From contig OY720102.1 of the NCBI GenBank assembly GCA_963082875.1, positions 13,242,990 through 13,306,989 of the forward strand: a stretch of DNA of 64,000 nt. The letters run 5' to 3'. Under the pieces are notes generated by a model. That model saw only the letters and a program-made list of their open reading frames with translations, made no database searches and was not told the origin of the DNA. The translations under genes and the position numbers were made by a program. Shown here one piece after another: positions 14,501 through 23,500 of the stretch. Position 1 is the first letter of the stretch. Every line of letters starts with the position of its first letter. The stretch comes from Corella eumyota. Lineage: Eukaryota > Chordata > Ascidiacea > Phlebobranchia > Corellidae.

Positions 14501-17500
14501 GCTTTAGAAGCACACTCTTCAAATGCTTATAATTTACAGCGCCTTGGGCCATAAAGAATAACAATGAAAGAACAAGAATAATACTGGTTATTATATATGG
14601 TTGCTAGTCAAACCATACTCCGGTTTATGCGACCTAGCAATTCATACTCGAAACAACAAGAATTTTAAAAAAATTTTTGCGGGAGTTTTTCACCTTGCAA
14701 ACTGTCTTGCAGGCTGCTGTATCAACGAGCGATTCTACTCGAGTTATTTGTGAATATCTTGTGTCACTAAATATTATCTATGCCTATTTTTAAACCAATA
14801 AATATTGGATATATGCATTATTAAATGTGTTATATAGAGTGATAAATTATTGTGTTGTTGACATCTTTTTTTATCAGTTGACTTATTTTTTAAAGTTATT
14901 GTTACACAGCAATTAACTTTTATGGTTGCCAGTTTACGCTATTTGTTACATAGTAATGGTGACATAATTACCTCCCTGCTATGCTGACAAAAAAATCAGC
15001 ACTACTAAAATAAGAGTGACGCATTTAAGAAAAAAACAGCTTCGTGTATTTATCATCGGTTCGTTTGTGTGGTAGTGATCCAAACACTTTCTTACCATAC
15101 ACCAGATCTTGGGTTCGATTCCCAGTGATCTTATGCTGTAGCGCTCTTAACCAAAAAAAAGTAAATGTAAATATTTATGATTGCTTTTATGACATTTATT
15201 ACCTGTTATATAATTTCATTATAGCAAAATTAGTTAGGTTTTACAATTTATTATTTTAAAAAATATTAAAAAAATATATTTTTGCATTAATATATGTGCA
15301 GTTAACAATAAATATTTTATTAAATAAAAAAAACAAATAATAATTTGAGACTTTATTATTTTAGATAATTCTTTATGTGAACAACTTTCCATAAAGTGTT
15401 TTGAGCAAGCTAAAAGTTTTGCCCATGGATTCTGCTCTCCTGTCCAGTTAGACAAACAATTAGAATTTGTTGAGTTAGAACTTGCTGAATATTCTTCGAC
15501 TGATATTGAAGATTTAGATTCAGTTGATCACTTTCATACCAGAAAGGAACAATTTGAAAGAATGTCCGAGTTAACTGAACCTGACTATCACCCTGGCACA
15601 AAGATTAAGGTGAATGAGGTATTTGAATTAGCAAAAAGAAATACTGAAGCAGCAGCTGAACAAAAATTCAATAAAACGACAAAAAATGAAGCTAAACGAC
15701 TTGAATTAGACAAGAAAAAAAGAGACTTTATTAAAATACATTCCAAAGTCGTGGCTCTTGTTGGGCACGCAGGGACTGGTAAATCAACTTTTATTAAAAT
15801 TCTGATTCAGGAAATTTTTTCTGAAAATAGCGACTTTTTTCAGAATATAAAATTTATATTCAGCATTATTTTGCGATCAATTGATTTTTATGAAAAAATG
15901 TCGATTTTCAGGTTTCTTGTTGCAAATTCATCTATAGATTGGGATAAGCCAGAGTCTACTGATGTAGAATCATTTAATTGCATTAAAAACAGTTCTGACA
16001 CTATCCTCATCTTTGATGGACTGGATGAGGCTGATAGTACTACTTTAGGGAAAGCACCCAAAAACTTGGTATCTACAAATGGCTTTGCTGAAGATTTTCT
16101 AAATAACATTTTTACTGGAAAGTTATTTCCCAATGCTTATAAGTTTATCACTTCTCGACCAAGGCAAATGTATGAGTGGCATCCTTCTTGCAGACCTATC
16201 TTAGTGTTAAAACTACTTGGTTTCAATAAGGAAGCACAAGAAAACATTTGCATGCAAATATGTGGGGAAAATTCACCTAAAGTCTTAACCTACTTACAAG
16301 ATCATCCAGATATTGATGCTTACAATTATGTTCCTGTCAACTGTATCCTATCCATGCACTGCATCAATCAAGCAATTTTGTCTGGTTCAGAGGTTAATCT
16401 AAAAACTATGACAAATGTTATGCTTGCTTCTTTATTGCATTATATGAGGTCGGATCATTTTCCTGACAACACAGACATTCTTGAGAACGAATTTAAAGGT
16501 CTAGCTTTTCTTGCATGGAATGGGTTTGAGAAGAAAAAAATTATTTTTGATCAAAAAGACATTAAAAAAGCTGGAATTACAAAAGAAATGCTTAAAACTT
16601 TTCTTGACACTTTTGTTTATGATTTGTCAAACATGAAAGTCAAGATATTAGAAGGAGACAAACGAAGCAACTTCAGTCATCTCACCTGGCAAGAACTGTT
16701 TGCTGCCATGTATTTATTCTTATGGGCAAGTCTGGATGAATTTCAAGAATGTGTTCCTGAGTTTTCCACTAGTCGATGGGAAGTAGTCACAAAATTTCTG
16801 TTTGGGTTTTACAGTTCCAAGGATTTGTCTGAATTTCAATCTTGTTCTTCAACAGCTTATGATGAGAAACGAGCTGTTCTAGAAACATATGCTAAAGATT
16901 TGTGTAAAAATGTTAATTCTTCAACAACTATTATTGAACTTAGCAGTTATTTGTATGAATCCAACGATGATGACCTCAACCAGTCTGTTCTAAGTCTTCT
17001 ACCTGATCATTTAGAACTTAAGTTTGAGGAAACGTTGTTGCCGAGTGACTACATCCATCTTGGCTACTTGTTTGAACAACTGACCAAACCTCTTTCTTTA
17101 AGGATGAGAGTAGAAATAGGAGTAGGTGACCATTCTCAACTGCCTAGTATCTTTAAAGGTTTAAAAGTGAAGGTAAGCAAAAACATTACTGTTATTTTAA
17201 ATATGATGCCCAGGTGAAATTTACACAGGAAATTTATTTACTAAAGTTGATAAAATCGCCAAAATTTATAGATTTGTATTCAATATTATTTTAATAATTC
17301 TGTAGTTATAATAAAACTTTTTGTTTGAATAAGTAATTTGCAATTTTGTAAGAAGTAAAATGATAACATTGCTCATATTGTTTAACAATGGTCCATTGTT
17401 AAGATATAATCCCCCATTTTGTACTTTCCCCAAATTACATTATTCAATAAATAAAAGTTTTAATTAATTTTTGAAAGCAAAACTCAACATTCTTTACCTG

Positions 17501-20500
17501 AATACAAAATAAATTTAAAATATTAAATAAAAAATAATGTAAAAACTCAAACTTTTAGTATTTAGTATGCCTACTTAAAATGGGCAGCTTTATATTACTA
17601 TAAAGGTAGGTTACAATACTACACAAGCATTTTAGGTTTACGTAACAAGTTTATTATTTACAATTATAACAAAGAAAACAGAAATTGATGTTAACTTTAC
17701 ATTTGTTTCACATAAAAAAAACTCTCATTAAATATTGATCCAAACAAAGCTTAAAATAATTTGTTTCATAAACTAAAACATTGGGTTAAAATACTATTTA
17801 CCCCCATATTATTGCTGGGGGTTTTATTATTACCCCTAAATATTTTTGTACTCACTGGGTTAATTGCAAAGTATTGTTTTATAAATATCTGAACTTAAAT
17901 TACTTAAAGTTATCAAAACTAAATTTTAAATTTATTTAAACTAGCTTTAAAGAAGAATTAAAATGTTGGTAATTATTATTTTAATTCAAAATGCTCATAA
18001 TTACTATTTTATAAAGAATATATTTTTTAAAACTTTTTCTTAGGTAATTAAATTAAAGTAATCTTTAAATTAAGTAAAATATAAATTTTGTTTTAGATAA
18101 AGTTGAACTTATCAGATAACGAAATCGGTGATGAAACTGCAATATTACTGGGTGAGGTTATTGACAAGTTTGAGGAACTTAATATTAGGTGGTGTCGCAT
18201 CACAAAAGTTGGTGTATTGGCCATTGCTAGAGGTTGTTTAAAACTAACAAATACTGTGAGTATATTACTTTATTGCTTGGTATTTAAAGATTAATTATTT
18301 AAACAAGCACTAGATTTAAATAACATTTAATATTAAAATTACTTTATGTAAAAACAAAACTTTTTTATTTAGTTTATAGAAATATAAACACAAACTTATT
18401 TTCAATTTTATAACAAAAAGTAAAAAAGGTCACAATGCCCATTAACTTTAACAATGGTCATTGTTAAGTTACAATTTATTGTATTATATTTAAATAAAAT
18501 TATTTTTTGTATTTCCTCAGGATTAAATTATTTAAAAATTGAAAGTTTTAAAGAAATATTTAAAACAAAATTACCTTGTTAACTTTTGGAGAATTTTAAA
18601 CTTAAAATAAACAAAAATAATCAAATTTAACAATTAATACATTATTTTTAGTGACATTCAACAAATTCAGTTTTAAACATTTAAATATTTTGGCTCATTT
18701 ATTAAAAAAACGATTATAAATTAACAGTAAAATTTTATTAAAACAATAAGTGTGATAATAAGTAAATTTTAATTAAAGTTTAAATATTCTAAATATATAA
18801 CAAGTTGTTAAAAATTAAATATTGGTCATTTTTGTGTTACTTCAAAAGTTATTATTATTATTTTTATAAAGTGTTTTGTTAAACTGTTTTTTATCCTAGT
18901 TCTTTTAATTAAAGTAACTTTTAATTAAGTAAAATATAAATTTTGTTTTAGATAAAGTTGGACTTATCAGAGAACAAAATCGGTGATAAAACTGCAACAT
19001 TACTGGGTGAGGTTATTGACAAGTTTGAGGAACTTGGTATTAGGGTTTGTAACATCACAGAAGTTGGTGGATTGGCCATTGCTAGAGGTTGTTCAAAATT
19101 AACAAATACTGTAAGTACATTACTTTATTGCTTGGTATTTAAAGATTATTTATTTAAACAAGCACTAGATTTAAATAACATTTAATATTAAAATTACTTT
19201 ATGTAATAACAAAACTTTTTTATTTAGTTTATAAAAATATAAACACAAACTTATTTTTAATTTTATAACAAGTAGTAAAAAAGATCACAATGCCCATTAA
19301 CTTTAACAATAGGTCATTGTTAAGTTACAATTTATTGTATTAAATTTAAATAAAATTATTATTTGTATTTTCTAAGAATCAAATTATTTCGTAATTAAAA
19401 GTTTTAAAGAAATATCTAAAACAAAATTTTACTTTATCAACTTTTGAAGAATTTTAAACTTAAAAAAAAAAAAATAATAATTAAATTTAACAATTAATAC
19501 ATTTTTTTAGTGACATTAAACAAATTCAATTTTAAACATTTAAATATTTTGGCTTATATATTAAAAAACGATTTATAAATTAACAGTAAAATTTTATTAA
19601 AACAATAAGGGTGAAGTTATTAAAGTCGAGTTAACTTAATCCCCGGTTAACTTTTTATTTTTTTTGTGTTATTAAAGTTGAGTTAAACTCGGATTAACTA
19701 ATCCTAGTTTAATTTGCATTTTTGTTTAAAAACTGGTCTAAACCGGTTTGAAATCGCTATAGCGAATCAAAACAGCGAACAACAATTTTTGTTGATTTTC
19801 GCTTTAACCAAGGACGTTTTGTTCACTTCTTTGCACGAGATTTAAGTTTTTGTAAATAATAATGCTAAACGTGAATTTGAAGGGTTTTAGTAATAATTTA
19901 ACATTTTAATTTCTTTATTGAGTTAGACTTAGTTAAGATTAGTTACTGTTAGTAGACAAAAACAGACCTTTAGCCTATTCAAGCTTAAGATTACTATTAT
20001 AAAAAAATGAATGCTATAGAAACTTTTTTTACAAATTGTTCTCAAATATTGTCAATAGGAATAAACGATTGTTAAGTAATTTTTTATTAAAATGGATACT
20101 TTGGAAATCTTTGAAATAACAGATACAAATTACGAAATTCCTCAAAAACGATTAAAAGATATCACAAATCCCCTGGAAAAATATACAGAAAGAAAAATAG
20201 TCTAGCGTTACAGATTTATTAAAAATAGCATTTTACAGCTTTATAACATTACTCAAAAAGATTGAGGTTTAAAAATTAAAAGCCATGGTGTTTCAGCATT
20301 GTTGCAGCTTTTGGTAACCCTTAGGTTTTATGCAACAGGAAATTTGCAATGCAGTGATGGAGACTTAGTTGGGGTACATAGATGCACGGTGTGCCTTTTT
20401 GTACATTGGATTTTTAAGTGTATAGCTTCGCGCAAACACTTATTTGTAACATTTTCTCATGGGTTGGCTCTGCAAACATGCATGGAGGATTTCGGGCAAG

Positions 20501-23500
20501 TTTCAGGGTTTCCCAATGTAGTTGGAGCAATAGATGGCACACATATCCCCATTGTTTCACCTGGTGGTGATTCTCCTAAGGTGTTCAGAAACACAAAAGG
20601 TTCAGGGTTTCAGTTAATGTTCAGGCTATCTGTGATGCTCACCGAGTATTTACCAACATTGGTGTGCGTTGGCCAGGATCGACTTATGACTCCTGAATTT
20701 TTGAACATTCAAGAATTCGTGACCATTTTAAAGATTGATTTGTGTCTGGTCTGTTGTTAGGTGACAATGGTTACCCCTGTAAAAAATATTTAATTACTCT
20801 ATTACTTCATCACTTAACATTATCACAAAAAAGTACAATAAAGCTTACATAAAAACAAGATCAAGAATTGAACAGTCTTTCGGTATTTTAAAACAAAGGT
20901 TTCAGGCCCTTACAATTCCACTTCGGACACGTCTGGACAATTTAATATTTATAATAGTTGCAATTATGTGTCTTAATTTTGCACTAAAAACGAGGCAAAA
21001 GAACTGGCACCTTATGATGCTGAAATTTCAGTAATTGAAACAAATGGAGAAGCTGGTCATTTATTGGCTGGTCAAGCTGTGCGAGACCAAATAATAAATA
21101 CCTATTTTCAGTAATATTTAAATTTAAGAAGAAATTTTTATGTTAATATAGTTAGACTGCATAACAATTTTTGTTTATGAGTTTTATGTAATCTTTTTGT
21201 AGCTAGGAATAAAATGAATAAAAAAAATTAGAACTCTTAACTACGATCAAAGCTAAGGAGAAGTACTGTTGGAATTGGTAAAATTTTATCCAGTTATAAC
21301 TTCAAAATTAACAAATTCTTCTACCACAACTGCAAAAAAAAGCTTGGGTTGATTTAACAAAAAAATTTAATTTAATCAATATATGATGCAATAGAATACC
21401 AGAAAATTTACATAATTTATACAAAAATATTTAAAAAAAGTCAAATCAGCTAATACAGAACAAAAAAGAGAAATTAGAAAAACAGGAGGTGGCCACCACC
21501 TAATCCCATTAGCCCTTTTACACAGAAAGTTATTTGTGAGTAACAATTATATTTTTATGATAAACCAAATAACACACAACGATAAATTTACTACAAACCT
21601 GCAAAACTTTGATTTAAATAATAGCTTTAATTCTCAATGAAATCAATTCACTGCATAACAGTTTTGATGATGATGCCTTGCTGATTCTTGATCTTACTGG
21701 TAGCACCCCGGTCATGATCAAATTGTTACTAAATGTTCTTCAAATGGAGAAATTTTTATAGCCTGTAAAGAATTACCAGGTTAAATTTTATGTTGTGAAT
21801 ATTATTACCAATGAAGAGTTCTAGTTTAAAAAAGGAGTTACAAATATGTAATTTTAAATTATGTTGTAAAAAAATTAATACTAATCTGTTTATACAAGAT
21901 TCACCAGGGTAAAAAACAAGATTCACCAGGGTAAAAAACAAAAAAAAATCTTGTTGTAGTACAAGAATCTTGTTGTAGTGAATCTTGTTGTAGTACAAGA
22001 TTCACCAGGGTAAAAAACAAAAAAAACAGTGTCAATCAAGTACTAAGTAAGTCAATGCAAAAAAATAAATATAGTTGTTACCTTTAAGTTTATTAATTTT
22101 TGTAATGAAGTTATTTAAATAATTTTAAAGAAAAAAAGGTCTTTAAAAAGAAAAAGCGATTCTGGTGATATAAGGGAGGCAAAAATGTTACTACATAGGC
22201 AGGAAATAAAAAATAAAAAGGAAATTCATATACTAACCAAAAAGTTACTAATAAAGAACCAAGAAATAAAAATAAAAGAACACGATTTAAAAATGAAAGA
22301 ACTTGAAATAAACATAGAATAAAAATAGAGCAAACAAAAAATTAAAAAAATTACCGAGCAGCATGTTTAAACAACTTTTATGAAATTTAATAGTTTGCAT
22401 ATTTAATTATTGTATTATTTATGTTTTTATATTTTGTTATTCGAAAAAATAGTTATCAATAAAATTTAAATAAAAAGGTTCACTTTCCACTTCGCATGAA
22501 TATAATAACAAAGCTTTTCTAGATTAAAAATATGATACCCTGTCCAAAATAGGTATTTACCAAATCAAAATGCTTAAAACCATCATCGTGCATTTCCTTG
22601 TTTAGCCAAGCCAGGGTGGACGGTTTTTAACTTCAACGACATAAAAGTATTCTCTAAACTTTGTGACCTGCCCATTGTTAGGGATTGACAGGATGTTTGT
22701 AATTTCTAATTTCAATAACTACAATAAAGGTTAAATATATTGCTCTTGTGACAACTTAATAAAATACTGCTTAAATAGTTAATTATAAATTTTTTAACTA
22801 AATTTATTTAGCAGAGCCCATATAAAACTTAGGTTGTAACTGACTATACACATTATATATGCATTTAACAGGAGACAAAAATAGGTAAAATACCTTACAA
22901 TGATATGTCCGGTACATCACTGACGATTTACTGACTGACAAAAGCCATTACAACCAGTACTAACTTACTAATTATACAACTTTGCTTTGCTGTTGTATTG
23001 TTTTCCATAAGCTACCTATGAATTACTATTGACTCTGTCCAAACGATCACAACAACTTTTAGGCCAATCTAGTTTTACTATTAGACTATTGCCGTAATTT
23101 TTTTTGATAAAGTAGCTAATTAATTTTAAGTTAATCTGAGTTTAAACTACCTTAATTCGCCGGTTAACTTTTTAGCAATTTACCTCGAGTTTAATCACTC
23201 CACCCTAAGTGTGATAATAAGTAAATTTTAATTAAAGTTTAAATATTTCAGATAAATAACAAGTTATTAAAAATTAAAATTGTTCATTTCTGTGTTACTT
23301 CAAAATTTTAGTTATTATTATTATTTTTATAAAGTGTTTTGTTAAACTGTTTTTTATCCTAGTTATTTTAATTAAAGTAACTTTTAATTAAGTAAAATAT
23401 AAATTTTGTTTTAGATAAAGTTGAACTTATCAGGAAACAAACTTGGGGATGAAGCTGCAACATTACTGGGTGAGGTTATTGACAAGTTTGAGGAACTTAA

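Larger units (their letters stand above)
19609..23205 (+). mobile_element. PIF/Harbinger DNA transposon, copy 1, broken
   Basis: 3,597 bp with ends gggtgaagttattaaa and the inverted match at 23190-23205, flanked by the TAA target duplication (19606-19608, 23206-23208). Inner terminal sequence also pairs ('actcggattaact' and 'gttaatctgagttt'). It holds the two genes typical of Harbinger: a DDE transposase and a Myb/MADF-like partner, both degraded. A local repeat expansion (gattcaccagggtaaaaaac, three copies with interleaved inverted ttgttgtagtac) lies at about 21,890-22,020. The insertion point is shared with the copy at 57,661. Confidence 0.88.

Noticed and set aside
15562-15564. ATG at 15562 as the start of a single-exon NACHT gene
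   Set aside because: The frame stays open upstream to an acceptor at 15364 in the phase expected from exon B4, so an internal exon fits better, though an alternative start cannot be excluded.
15888-16133. Antisense frame within the NACHT exon
   Set aside because: A shadow of the strongly supported + strand coding exon.
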